Source: Moniliophthora roreri (taxonomy: Eukaryota; Basidiomycota; Agaricomycetes; Agaricales; Marasmiaceae). Taken from it: a stretch of DNA of 64,000 nucleotides. The stretch covers positions 372,001-436,000 of the forward strand of contig LATX02000178.1 in assembly GCA_001466705.2 (NCBI GenBank), given 5' to 3'. This document shows, piece after piece, positions 12,397 through 23,626 of this stretch. Below the pieces are notes generated by a model that was given only the letters and a program-made list of their open reading frames with translations, was not told the origin of the DNA and ran no database searches. The position numbers and the translations under genes are program-made. Each line of letters opens with the position of its first letter. The stretch's first letter is position 1.

Positions 12397-13174
12397 ATGA
12401 TAACCCTCTTCGACATCGGACCCGTCTTTATTGATGGAAAAGAGACAGGTTTCTCGCCTTTTGTCCGCCGTATCATGTTCGCGTTCATTCGTACTCTTTC
12501 TTCAACTAAGACTAACTCCCAAACATAGGTTCGTCCTCAATTACAAAAAGTTACCTTACGAAGTCAAACTCCTCCGCTATGAAGACATTGAACCAACCGC
12601 CAAATCCGTCAACGCACCTCCTACAGCCCTTAAATCAGATGGTGTCACACCACAGTACACCGTCCCATTCCTCATAGACTCTACCACCTCCAAGGCGATA
12701 TCCGACTCCGCACTCATCGCGGAATACCTCGATTCTGCGTACCCTAGCACCACTAGAATCAGCCCCCAAAACACCAGTGCTTTCGCCGACGCCATTTACG
12801 CCAAATTCCGCGCTCTTTACGCCTTACTCGGCCCAAAAGGCAAAGTGACAATAATGACCCCTGTACTCATCGAGGGAATGAGGAAGGTGCATGGCAGCGC
12901 AGTGGCTGACCCCGTTTCTCCTACGCCTGAACAAGAAGCTGCCATATGGAAATCGACAAAGGCGTCTTTCGATGAGATGTACCATGATGCGGGCTTGGAG
13001 GATCTGGAACGACCGACCTACGCTAGCTTTGCCCTCGCTGGTACATTCTGGTGTTTCAGGAGTATATTTGGTAGGGATAGTAAGGAGTGGAAGGAGGTTG
13101 GTACGGAGTGGGCCGACGGGAGAATCGGGAAGGTTTTAGAAGTTATTGAGGGATATGAGAGTATGCAGGTGTAA
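12397..13174 (+). CDS. glutathione S-transferase, fungal etherase-like type
   Basis: Predicted cytosolic enzyme joining glutathione to electrophiles. Two exons: 12397-12476, a 52 bp intron (donor GTTCGC, acceptor CATAG), then 12529-13174, giving about 241 residues. The N-terminal thioredoxin-like domain reads MITLFDIGPVF...GFSPFVRRIM then FVLNYKKLPYEV. Next come the cis-proline region (TPQYTVPFLID) and the SDSALIAEYLD helix that contacts glutathione. The C-terminal half is a helical GST domain (TYASFALAGTFWCFRSIFG). The SPFVRR start resembles fungal GSTs related to bacterial beta-etherases; that subclass is inferred. It is convergent with the aromatic hydroxylase, 176 bp apart. A paralogue lies at 39208-40009 with an intron at the same codon. 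Confidence 0.88.
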
Positions 13175-13350
13175 TGACAAGTTTCTTCTTTGGCTACACA
13201 CGAGACTGAATATATATGTATATCACACAATTCCATTACGTGCCACCGTCTCCAGCTGCAATTGTACCTGTATGGCTCGTGGACTTTAATAAAATAAGTA
13301 GCTCCGGAATATTTTCTGTCAGGGCAAGATCTCTTGAAGGGGGCTTAACT

Positions 13351-15510
13351 TTAGCTGGAGAATATATAGCGAAAATAGAACGGGATATCCTCTTCGGTTT
13401 CCAGTAAAGCACCAATATACTAGGAATAACGTATGAGAAGAGAAATCCACAGGTTTGAAGACAGAAGCTACTCACCCCGTCCGGCCTGATAATCACTATA
13501 CGAGTTTCCCCTTGCTGAACTTGGTAATGTTTGTATGCGTATCCATCTCGGTCAACAACTGCCCGTTCATCTCCATCAAGACTCGAGCCCTGTGGATAGA
13601 TCAACCAATGCTTGACGAAATGAGGGGGATATCCCGTCACGAATGTCGAACCAGGCGTGAAGAAGAGAATCGTATGGGTGGTAACATCCAAGAAATCATA
13701 CACACTCCACACCCGACCCTCAGGATCTATTAAATTCGGGGCCTCAGGCGCACGATCTCCTCCTCGAGTTCTACCATCCAGACCTGCTCGGAAAGGGTCC
13801 GCGTTCTCGTCCTTCGATGTAGGTGTTACTTGATCAACGACAATAGTGCTGTTTCGATAATTGACACCAAGCTGGCGCACTTCAAACCCCCGAGACCAGT
13901 TGCTTGACTCAACCTTTTTATCCTGTGCGAAATTTCGTCGCATGATTTCGGTAGACATGTCCAGAATGGCGGCGATCACAGGAACGCGTTCAGTACTATA
14001 CGATTGGAGGAGATTTGGGGGTGAGGCGCCCTTGTGAACCAGCGCAAGTTTCCATGCGAGGTTAAACTGCTCCGTGTCAGCGTTATTACGAACAGGAGGG
14101 CTAGAATTGCACTAACAGAGTCCTGTACAGCAGCGTTCATTCCCTGGTTAGTCCGTGAGCAGCTCGTCAATTGATTCAAAGTCGAGGTCGTACTTGACCT
14201 CCCGTTGGGCTGTGTATGTGCGCAGCGTCTGGAAAATTAAGGCTTAATTTGTGTAAAATAATCAACCATGCACCACTTGCCTCCAACTAGGAAAACTCTG
14301 CCTTCTCCAAACTTGTCGATCATACGGACGTTTGCTCTGACAGTCTCGAAATGAGTAGGTTGTCAGTCTTCGGTGCGCATATACTTACTTCCACACTCCG
14401 CAAGCGATCAAATCACCAAACTCAATACTACGCTGCCCGATGATATCGTATAAAGTCTCCACTAGGTTGTCACGGCTTTCTGCAGCTCGTACAGTATCAA
14501 CCTTGGCACCACCCATCATGAAGAACCCTAGTTGTCTTCCATCAACCTGGAACGAGCGTAGAGATAACCTATGCGCCCTGAATCAGCTTGCATTCAAATA
14601 AATGTCAACGGCTCACATCTTGTGCGAAGTATCTCCCCAGATATACCATAACTGTATGTAATCTCATCAGTAGTTCCCTAGACAAGAGCAGATGTTCCGA
14701 CGTACATCATTAGCCATTCCTTTTACTTCAATATCTCCACACGCAAGACTGGGTGCATGCGATTGTCCATGAAACGGTAATCCGAGCTGTTTTCGTACAG
14801 TGCTTCGAGCACCATCAGCGCCTACAAGCCAGTTGAACGTTGCAGTCTCTCCAGAGATGCAAGCAGTTACGGAGTTGGAATGGGCTTCGAACGACTCGAG
14901 CGGGGTGTTGAACTCCACTAAGCATCCATACTTGGCGATCTCGTCACGAAGGAGCCCCTGATGCGTGTCTTGACCAAATTGGTAGCTGTTAATCTAGTCC
15001 AAAGATGGACCATGTCTGTGGGTGCGAACTGAGATCAGGTTGAAATACGTACCCTGTGGTACTGTGGTTGCTCCTCCATGAAAGGAAGGATCCCAACCTC
15101 TTTGATGGGTCCGTCCCCTTCCGGGGAGGTAAATATCTTAAGGTCTGGAGTATGAACCATTCGTTTCTCCACTTCGGGCAAGATGCCCAGGATCTTGTAA
15201 AGCTCAAGTGTTCGCGGCTGCCAAAAGAATGAGACAAGTTACGTTGTTCCAAGTCTGTAGATCATACATGAATGGTGGCACCTCGCTGACCGACAGATAA
15301 AGAATTGCCCTTCTCAATTATTCGAACGGAAATGCCATTCTTGAGCAGTAAGAGAGCCAGTGCGAGACCTGTCAACGCTGAATAATATGTAAAGGCGAAA
15401 ATATCGAACCGTACCCGCTGGTCCGGCACCAACCTGGGAAAGCGATCAGGTTATAGACGATATGGTTGAGCATTTTCACGTACGATGAGGACGTCAGCAT
15501 TTGATGTCAT
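13351..15510 (-). CDS. FAD-dependent aromatic hydroxylase (phenol hydroxylase / PheA-TfdB-like)
   Basis: Predicted flavoprotein monooxygenase that hydroxylates an aromatic ring using NAD(P)H and oxygen. The ATG at 15510 opens MTSNADVLIVGAGPAG, the Rossmann FAD motif, split by an early intron. Next come GNSLSVGQRGATIHPRTLEL, FGQDTHQGLLRDEIAKYG, and the GADGARSTVRKQLG (DG) motif. The GD motif is spread over small exons: EGRVFLVGG, DAAHIHSPTGG, QGMNAAVQDS. FNLAWKLALVHKG and STERVPVIAAI follow. The C-terminal part (RAGDRAPEAP-like segment, DGRTRGGDRAPEAPNLIDPE, then IVIIRPDGYIGALLE) matches the thioredoxin-like domain of this family. The TAA is at 13351-13353. At least eight introns were inferred. 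The substrate cannot be read from sequence. Confidence 0.88.
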
Positions 15511-16061
15511 CCTAATGGAAAAGAGGACTAGGCCAGTATGGAGTTTATCTTCTTATAACTTGAGGCTTAGGGCTGCAATATCACTCTATCAGAACTGTAT
15601 CAGAAGGCCTTGAACATGTGAACACGACTCGTGATGAAAGACATCTTGGGGATAGCCGATAGGGGGGAAATCGTATTCAATGCCTTGTCAGCCGCACGCT
15701 ACGACGTTATAGCCTGGAGTAATGTAAGTGAAAAGACAGCTAACCTGAATGAAACCTTTGATTGCGCTAACGCTGATTAGGCAATGGTAGTAGCTGTTGA
15801 GAAAGAGGAGTGATAAGATAAGAGGTCCGGACTTTGTCGTTATCATTTTTCCCACAGTCGAAAAGCCTCTCTCCGCTACACTCATGATACACCGAGACTT
15901 ATTGATATCACAGTCATCCTCAGTGAACAAATTCTTGCCTCGCAGCGATTTGGATAACTACCCGAACAACGCGCGAACCGAGTACTTGACCATGCCATTT
16001 AGAAAGAAATAATGCATTGGATTCAATCATCGGATAAGAAATGCCATACTTTGCTACATAT
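15511..16061. other. intergenic, nothing recognised
   Basis: This is the upstream flank of the hydroxylase and the downstream flank of the BTB-like gene. No gene or repeat was recognised. Confidence 0.4.
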
Positions 16062-17627
16062 TCAATACCAATCGTCCAACGACACCTCCCTCCTCAACGC
16101 ATCGAGACCCTGACGCCAAACAACTAAATGCGAATCACTGCTCTCCATGTCACCGCTTTGACGACAGTAATTCAGGTATGGTCTCGCGCTTTCGATAGCT
16201 AAATCAAACGAAACAAATGGAGGTTTCCAGTGCCGATTACGCATCATATCGATGACTTCACCGGAGAACAGCCGCCAATGGTCATCAGCGCAAGCATGCT
16301 CGTCCGCCCCGTATGAACAGCTTGCTCATAGCGGCTTTGAATACCTTTCTCTCGGAATTGGTCGCAGAAAAGTGTCAATGAGATAAGTGTGATTAGCTAT
16401 AGCAGACGTTATGGAAGATAAACAGGCGAACCCAAGCACAGAAATATCGTAGATCAACCTCCTTCATTATTATCCAGGCGGTTGTGGCGGGGTAGTCGAC
16501 TGTATAGAAAATAGCCTCATTACGGAGGTCTTTATACGAGTGTCGCATGCTGTACTTGAGGACCTCTAGTGGATGAGCCGAGACTGTACGCCTAACACAC
16601 GAATGAGTAATAGATAATGGTGAAATCATATTGGAGAATGAACCACATTTCGCTTTTGCAAACCTGCATCGCAGAATATACTTGATACTTCTCGACAGCT
16701 TCGGCCAAATCTTCTAGGGTCTTCCTAGGCAACTTGATGATATTGAGTTGTGGATAATGACGATGCATGAATCTGAGCAACAAGTCCAGAACTTCTGCAG
16801 ACTCGGGCATGTCAATAATTTCAGCACTATCGATCGCCTTGCCAGTCGGAAGGCCAGCACTGAACGAAGCAAGAAATTCGACGTGCGCAGAGAATGTGGG
16901 ACCATCACATGCATTCAAAAGCAAGTTGATGGGCTGGGTGCATTCTGGAACTGTCGTAGTTGATGTTCAGCCATTGTATAACGCGAATGGAAAGGGTACT
17001 AACCACTGCAGTGAATTTTCAAGACAAGATTTCCGGAGACCCACTTATGCTCCCGTAGTTCGATAACACCCTATTGAAGAATTAACACTGCAGAACAAGG
17101 GGGGTGCAGGACCTAAATTTCCGGTCCGAGGTGGGGGGTCCGAACTTCGTTAAAAATTTTTTGGACCTCACCTAAATCATGCTCCTGACGGGCTTTTTTT
17201 GGGCTTTGGGACCTTCCAAAATTGACATATTTACTTTATTATTTAAGTCCCACCCATAGTTCCAAGGGTTTCAGGACAGCAGGAAGTTAATATCAACATG
17301 GGAGAAGGTGAGTGACATTGATGATGACGAGCCTGGAAAATGACTTACCTTTTTTGGATATGTCTGTGGGGATAACATATTTGGCAGGAGGGGGGGGGGT
17401 GGTACCACCCCCACTCGGCCTTAAAATTTTTTTCGACCTCGTGTACTTATTAAGTTTTTGGACCCCCCTTGCTGCAGAAGGAACAGACAATTATCAGGGC
17501 AAGAGAATACCTGCAACATGAGCCATGTCGCTGTACTAACATTCAGACTTCCAGTCAGCTCTTTCATGCGCGAGATGTAGACATTCATGTGGGGCTTAGC
17601 CTTGGGTGTGTCCAAAGAGAAGCTCAT
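16062..17627 (-). CDS. BTB/POZ-like domain protein, MITE in first intron
   Basis: Probable protein-interaction or ubiquitin-ligase adaptor protein. The proposed start at 17627 opens MSFSLDTPKAKPHMNVYISR, ending LMLQ at a GTATTC donor. Exon 2 (about 17004-17070) reads GVIELREHKWVSGNLVLKI. A 53 bp intron leads in phase to VPECTQPINLLLNACDGPTF and the BTB-like core: SAHVEFLASFSAGLP, then EIIDMPESAEVLDLLLRFMH, then LAEAVEKYQVYSAMQVCK. The following exons give HPLEVLKYSMRHSYKDLRNE and end SLDDWY before a TGA. This order is typical of a large Agaricomycete BTB-like family. A 376 bp MITE plus its duplication fills most of intron 1. An alternative start (MAEHQLR at 16974) is out of frame with the core. 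Confidence 0.72.
17096..17471. mobile_element. 376 bp hAT-like MITE inside a BTB gene intron
   Basis: The ends are inverted repeats, CAAGGGGGGT on the left and ACCCCCCTTG on the right, with partial similarity continuing inward. An exact 8 bp target-site duplication, CTGCAGAA, flanks it (17088-17095 and 17472-17479). There is no coding capacity. The host intron spans about 17071-17510 (440 bp). Removing the element and one duplication leaves 56 bp, the normal intron size in this window, which strongly supports insertion into an existing intron. Confidence 0.9.
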
Positions 17628-17712
17628 CGTTGAGCGGACTATTTCGTCAACATGTCAGAAATCCTGAATCAGGAGAAGCGAGGGCAAAACTCTTAAAGCG
17701 TCATCATGATCT

Positions 17713-18206
17713 TCAAGACCGACATGACTGTTGGAGAGATGCTTTTAGTGAACTAACATATTTAAACAGTATCACCCACTTCAGAGCACTCTTGCATGCT
17801 TCTAAAGCAAAGAAGTTGCCATATTTGTCGGCTGCCGCTGTCAGAGACACGAAGGTACTTGCATGCTCTGACTTTCTGATATGCTCCTTGAGATTGTGAT
17901 GAACATCATAGTGAGTGTATTGGAGAAGTAAAAGAAGGGTCTCTGCATCTTCATTGAAGATGATGACGTCCTCGATGTCGTGGGTGACCGAGTCAGTAAG
18001 AGGAAAAGCCGTGCAAAATTGCTTGAGATTCTTCATATGGGCACCAATACGCTTCCCATTCGAGGACTGGACTACCAGATCTACTGATAATCTGCAGACC
18101 TCAACAGCTAATGAATTATTTTAGCAGATTTCATCGTCGGGAGAAAACGGAACGTAGTACCTTCGCATTCTGGAATAATGTGATCCTTTGCAGATTCAGA
18201 CGCCAT
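17713..18206 (-). CDS. BTB/POZ-like protein, short or truncated paralogue
   Basis: The ATG at 18206 opens MASESAKDHIIPECE. An intron follows, then AVEVCRLSVDLVVQSSNGKR and IGAHMKNLKQFCTAFP. The BTB-like core continues with EDVIIFNEDAETLLLLLQYT and LTAAADKYGNFFALEACKSA. It is a paralogue of the next gene downstream (PEC...DLVVQSSNG against PEC...NLLLNACDG). Reading on after ALKW, directly or through a small intron, gives only a few residues before a TGA. The HPLEVL-type C-terminal half found in the neighbour is therefore missing. It is either a short family member or a truncated copy; its 3' end is uncertain. Confidence 0.62.
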
Positions 18207-19196
18207 TTCCCTTCAGGAAAGCAAAGCGCCGTTAGACTCGAGGAAGTTTGAAGGTTGAAGCGAGATGATCGTGGTTATTGGCCAAGAACCGAGGGCATTT
18301 GCCGGTACTAACCCTTACGTGTGCAGTATAGGCTTACGAATAAGCAATCCTTCTATAAGTCAGTCTTCGAGTCAATATGACGAGAATCCCTTCCAGGGAC
18401 CCAATTCACTTCCTTAAGGATCGGACGGCGAAGTGTTAAATGCCAAGAACTGGTAGATGTCAGTTTAAAATACAACGGTCAACCGCCAGGATGCGTCTCA
18501 CGGTGAACGACGGCATAAGCGATCGCAGGAATAATGATCTTCCATCTTCGTCCCCAAGCGGTGTAGCATCGTCGTAAATACCCAGCATACCAAAATGCCA
18601 TCACTGGTAGCACTTCAATTATTCAATGAGTATCCGCACAGAGTAATAGCGACCCAAGGGATATTCACTTAGGTGCGGGGATGACAGTAATGTGTGCATT
18701 TTGCAATTTGATTCTATCAATGTTCAGTGTTCCTCAGGCGGTAAAACGTGAACGTCGGCTTACTGTGCGTTGGATATATGATCATACTCCCCTCTATCCC
18801 AAGGTAAGAGATCAAGTGCTGTTGTCAATGTGATATCCACCGAGGCCAAAAGGAATAGGAAGATCATTGTAGATAAAAGCCAATGATTATTCTGCTGTTT
18901 TCTCGTACGAAGAACATAGATACATATCCCAAGCGTCTCAACGTAGATGCCTGTTTACTAGTCAGGAGACTCGCAAGAGCTCGAACTGGAAAACGCACTA
19001 TAAGAAGGAATTGGATCTGTTAACAAAAGTCCTGAGGTTTCGCGGTGCGAGCATTGATTGAATGTGAAGAACTTACAGCGGTTCCGACTTTCAACGCCAG
19101 CACATCGCGAAAGTCCAGCATGTTTCGTGGTCCCTGGGAAAGCAAGGGCTCAAGGGAGCACTCAATACGGCCCTTGATTTCTTCACTGCCCGCTGA
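18207..19196. other. intergenic, nothing recognised
   Basis: About 1 kb upstream of the BTB-like gene. No exon chain, repeat or RNA gene was recognised. Confidence 0.4.
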
Positions 19197-19361
19197 AGAG
19201 GGCCGAGTGGTCTGGCTATCGCGATGCCGAAGACAATGCTGCTGGTTCTGGATGATCGCTGACTACGTACACGGAAATGTAGACTACGCGCTGGAAGCTC
19301 ATGCCAAACACTGCCAAACAGGCCCGGAACCTCCGCTCCGTGCCCCGGTCCCCCTACTACA
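19197..19361 (-). repeat. dispersed repeat, copy B (inverted partner at 1565-1728)
   Basis: The reverse complement of this stretch matches 1565-1728 at roughly 94 percent by eye. Differences are scattered, and one base is inserted near GATCATCCAGAACC. An open minus-strand frame of about 160 residues runs through it, but copy A does not keep that frame, so the frame is probably fortuitous. Confidence 0.8.
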
Positions 19362-21641
19362 CCGCTGTACCAACAGAATTGAGATATAGACCATCGACGG
19401 GACGCGGAGTACCAAGGTGGTGGTGGCGGGCTTTTAAGGGTAGTGCTCACGATCATGGCAGATGACAAAGTCGCGACGAGAAGGTTGAGAGATCGGAACG
19501 AAGATGTGACAACTGTCAGTGGGTGCTTGAGCAGTAATTGAGCGCTGATAGTATGAGATGCTGTACCCATTGTCTGGCTTGCGCTGAGTCCCTGACTGAA
19601 GGTTTGTAGCTGACAAAATCAATGTAAGTTTGATCAACCTGCACTGTTCCATCTTTAGTTTTCATCTTCAATCACGACAGTGATGCATCGCCTTCAGCAA
19701 AGTTGATTTTGATCGAAGGGTGATCCAGTTTGGTTGAGAGCATGAGTACAGTGGTGGAGATCCGTGGAGAGATTTTTATGCAGCATATTCATCGTGAACC
19801 GTCGAATCTGTCTTGGTTTGGAAGCACTGATATGATGGTTGGAACCAAAAGTGAAGCGCCAGCAAGCACTCGCGTGACAATGACGATGTAACCTGCCACG
19901 TGTCGTGCCTTTCCAGATCTGTCCGACTTCCAACTGCTCTGCCCTCCCGTCTTCCCTCCTCCCCACTATGACCTTCAAAACTACAAGTGTACCATCTTAC
20001 GATGCTAACTTGCCTCGGAAGAACATCACCGGAGCAATGCGCGCGTTTCTCGTTCGCCGGTCAATGAAACCGGAGTCGTTTTGGGTGTTCGGGAAGCTTC
20101 GTAGCTTGCCCAAGGGCGAACGGAAGATACACGAAAGCAATCCATGATATGCTTCTGACGGACTATATGGGGTCGCCACCTCTAATGGGAGATGAAGGCA
20201 GGAAACAGGGGTCGCGCTGAAAGGTGCGTTTTGATTCCGGCCCCGACGCTTTTGTATCTTGCTGATTATTCTTCGCACGGCTTACGCTCCAGGAATGTGC
20301 TCCATAAGGAAGCGGCTTTTAAATTCGAGCCACTGAGATGCTTGGTACTAGAAGAGGCTTCAAACTCGTAACCGGACACATCTTTATTCTATGAGAATGG
20401 CACGGCACCTTGAAGACGTGTCATCGGGATAACAAATGGGTTTCTGCACGATACCTATCTACCTCTTGTCTTCCCCTTCAAACTCGTTCATTGCCATCTT
20501 TGCAACCATTCAAGCGCAGTTTTGTATGTTCGGTCTTTTCAGACGGATGTTGTGTGCGCGTTTTTACGTCTTTGGTTTTCGAGTGCTGACATTCCGCAGA
20601 TAATCCGTTGGAGCTCACTCAATCCGCTATCGAAGCTGAGAGGAAGGCTACAAATATGAAGGGGTGCGAGAGAATGACAAAGTCAGCAACATCTTTACCA
20701 GTGAAAGTGTTCACCAAACCCGTCGCTCCATCCAGCCCGGTTCCAATTACTGACCTCTTTGCCGGCGCTCCGGCGAATATCCACACAAATCCCAACATTG
20801 AACAAGAAACGGAAACCATCAGAATCCTTGAAGCATAAATCCAACACCTTCTTGAGCGCGAACGAAAGGAGTGGAGTTGGAAAGAAGGAAATAGCAGGCC
20901 TTTGAACGAGAATGAGGAATTGAGGAGGCAGTTGAGGACTAATTTGAAGGTGAGTTTCGTTCGGTCTACTTTATTCCCAGAAAGCGTACAGGTGACTAAC
21001 TGTGATATATCTTCATTTTTGATCACTTGAATCGTTACCACAACCGTTTTGTGGTCTCTTTCAGGAAAAAAAAACCATTTTGAGGTAGAATGCTTGGATG
21101 TTCGCGAATAAGGTCGTCTATTCCAAGTAACAATATACGTAAGCTGACACCTAATAAAGCCTTAAGATAACGTCTGAAAAAGTGCCGAGTTAAGGGCACT
21201 AAGGGACGTTATCTACGGTCCTCGAATCACCGGACAACTGAGGCAGTAGGAAGACCGAGGTGGTAAGTGTTTATAACCACAGCATCGTGCCTTGCTCGCA
21301 TCCATCTTGAATCATTAGTTCGTCCTCGTCATGATAACATCTGGTTCTTCCGTTATTGATTTTTGCCAATGACGGCATTCTTTTTCTTCTTTTTCCAATC
21401 CAGGAGATGAAGCGTCTTTGACCTTGAAATAAAGAATCGAGCCACCACGGAAGCAAAAAGACTTGGTCGGCAGTGACTCCCCATTGAGTAATTATCATGA
21501 TCTCATCGATTGCACCTTCCCCAAGAGCCATCGGCATCTTGGTGTCGTGGCGTTCAGATCATAGTGTTTGATTTCTTGATATTTGCCACTTTTGCTACGA
21601 TTACGCTGGTGGACTCTGATTTGTTTCCCCCTCATACCCCA
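19362..21641. other. sparse region with two weak coding candidates
   Basis: Two stretches look protein-like but were not resolved. At 19969-20146 (+) a frame opens MTFKTTSVPSYDANLPRKN. At 20608-20940 (+) a charged, coiled-coil-like frame contains ELTQSAIEAERKATNMKG and, after an in-frame TAA at 20836-20838, IQHLLERERKEW and NENEELRRQL. This suggests a decayed gene or a missed intron. On the minus strand 21271-21537 encodes 88 residues (opens MPMALGEGAIDEIMIITQWG) without a known family. None is supported by a recognisable domain. Confidence 0.35.
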
Positions 21642-23582
21642 TGTCCACACTCAGTATCCGGCTCGAAGTAAATGTCTCGTCCCTTGTGGATCCTATATTC
21701 TACGGTTCGTCTAATGGCCCATCTTTTACAATCTAAATCTCATCACTACATAGGTTCTTTAATTTCGATATGGTGAGCGGATGACTCGAGTGCAGCTTGT
21801 ACTCACAGGGATTCACATCCAGTCTTTTTGGAATATGCTTATCACAAACATGGACTTACATCCATTCGAACGACGACAAATGGCCGCTTCGGAGTATGGT
21901 TCGTCACCCACTCAAAACATTCTCCTGTATACTCATTGCCTTATTCGACAGATTGGATTCCTCTTGTGAGTAGTTGTCATCTAACATACCCGGAATCATT
22001 ATCTCTCATATCGACCCAGCTGCATGGTCTTTGGATGCACTATACTTGATGGTCTCATGCTACACTACTACTTTGTGCGCTTCAATCTCGCAAATCCAGA
22101 TAATGACACTGAAATTGTTATTCAGATTGTCAACTTTGGAAACATCCCGGAACTGATCCATATTACACCGTTCGTGCGAAAATGGCCCTGCCATATTGTT
22201 GCATATTCTTATTCGACTTCGTAGGGAATTAACAACGTTCACATTCTGCACGCTGATCATCATTGTGGTGTCAGTTGATCATATTCCTATAATTTTCGTT
22301 TGCCCTCTCACGCGTCCAATACAGCTCTGATCTTGTATTCGCATCCAGAGTCTGGCGCCGTAAGTTGAAATCAATGAAAGGTAGCTGCCGGCTGATGGGG
22401 ATATAGTGAAGAGAGTACATTGGATATTTACTGTCATCATCGTAAGTTTCTTTACTCTTTTCGCCACATCTTCGTCACATCTGGGTGCAGATTCTAACGG
22501 CAGTCGGTGCATTGAGTATGTATCCTCAAACTTCAGAATGAATTACTGAGCACGAAGTGGCTAGTTCCTGGCATCAGTGAGTAACGTGTAACCATTGTGT
22601 TTTTTATCTCAAGTTCTGAACGAATCATGGTCAAAGTGTTGGTCAAAGGAATAATTATCAGCCCAAACGTGCTTTCTCTCAACTCGGCCGAGCGCAAGGT
22701 GAGTCTTCGTAAAGGAATATGAGTGGACAATAAAATCCGACACACTTCCAGATACAAGTGGGCTTCATCAATATTCTGGCTGCCATATCACAATCTATTT
22801 CAACAGGTGCTCTATGGTGGTCACTTCGAGCACACATGGATGAGATCGAGTGCGTTGCGTATCTTTCCCTCATCCTGGTTTTGATTGACAATTCTGTAGG
22901 GCTACACCAACAATACTTCAACGCCTATCCACAGTCCTTATTAACCGCGGCGTCTTGTTGACGGTTTGCCAAGTCATGGTGGCCTTCACGTACTTCTCGC
23001 ACGCCGAGAGACTATACTGGTACCGGTCTCCGTATTTTCCAGACTAAGATTAACGGCGTACCTCGTAGGGCCCCATTTCATCAAGCTTTGGCTCCGTTGT
23101 ATTTTATGACTATGGGTATGTACATCCTTTTCGAGTCGCGCTATCTTTATTGATCTCCATGTTGCTTCAGTTTCAACGTATGCTTTTCTTGCTCATTACT
23201 TACACGCACCAGAATTAAAAGTTGAATCAGGCTGAACACGAGAAGCAAACTTCTTGACCCTATCACGTCAACCTCGATGGCGCAAACTGAAAGCAATGTT
23301 CCCGGAGCTTCAGCGGAGTATCAAAGGGAGAATGGGCCCCAGAAAGTAAGTTATCTTATGTTGAAGCTTATCTTTCCGTGAATGAATAGAATATAGCTAG
23401 CAGATCTGGACCTTGAAGTCGGATTGGAGAGACTACGTCCGGTGTATCGGGTCAATAATAATCCAAAAGGTCAACCTATCATGACCCAGTCTAGCAGTTC
23501 AGTTTCACTCGTCGTGAACCAAGGATCTGTGCTTGCGGTGCAAAGGTCAAATTATGAGGTATCGGTTACACCTGCATTCTAA
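21642..23582 (+). CDS. DUF6534-type multi-pass membrane protein
   Basis: Probable integral membrane protein of a fungal family of unknown function. The ATG at 21642 opens MSTLSIRLEVNVSSLVDPIF. The next exons read LFGICLSQTWTYIHSNDDKW, then KTFSCILIALFD and TILDGLMLHYYFVRFNLANP, matching the family pattern of helix, LDTLH-like motif and YYYFV. Further helices follow: GFINILAAISQSISTGALWW then SLRAHMDEIE, and TPTILQRLSTVLINRGVLLT then VCQVMVAFTYFSHAERLYW. NTRSKLLDPITSTSMAQTES then leads into a soluble tail ending VTPAF before a TAA. Small exons between 22200 and 22760 are not all resolved. Instead of stopping, the GTATCG after NYE could splice into the following GH76-like piece. Confidence 0.66.
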
Positions 23583-23626
23583 TTCTATTCAATTGAGTCC
23601 TAAAATATCATATACGACAGCAAGAC

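Noticed and set aside
16920..16974. Start of the BTB gene at MAEHQLR (16974)
   Set aside because: This frame meets a TGA within 20 codons and is out of phase with the BTB core. The 53 bp intron model from the upstream exon keeps phase.
16951..18206. A single gene with two BTB domains running from 18206 to 16062
   Set aside because: The upstream frame reaches a stop at 17713 and the exon at 17511-17627 starts with its own ATG in phase with the second BTB core, so two genes fit better.
19091..19570. 159-residue minus-strand frame over the dispersed repeat
   Set aside because: The second copy of the repeat does not keep the frame, and the sequence shows no domain or splice pattern.
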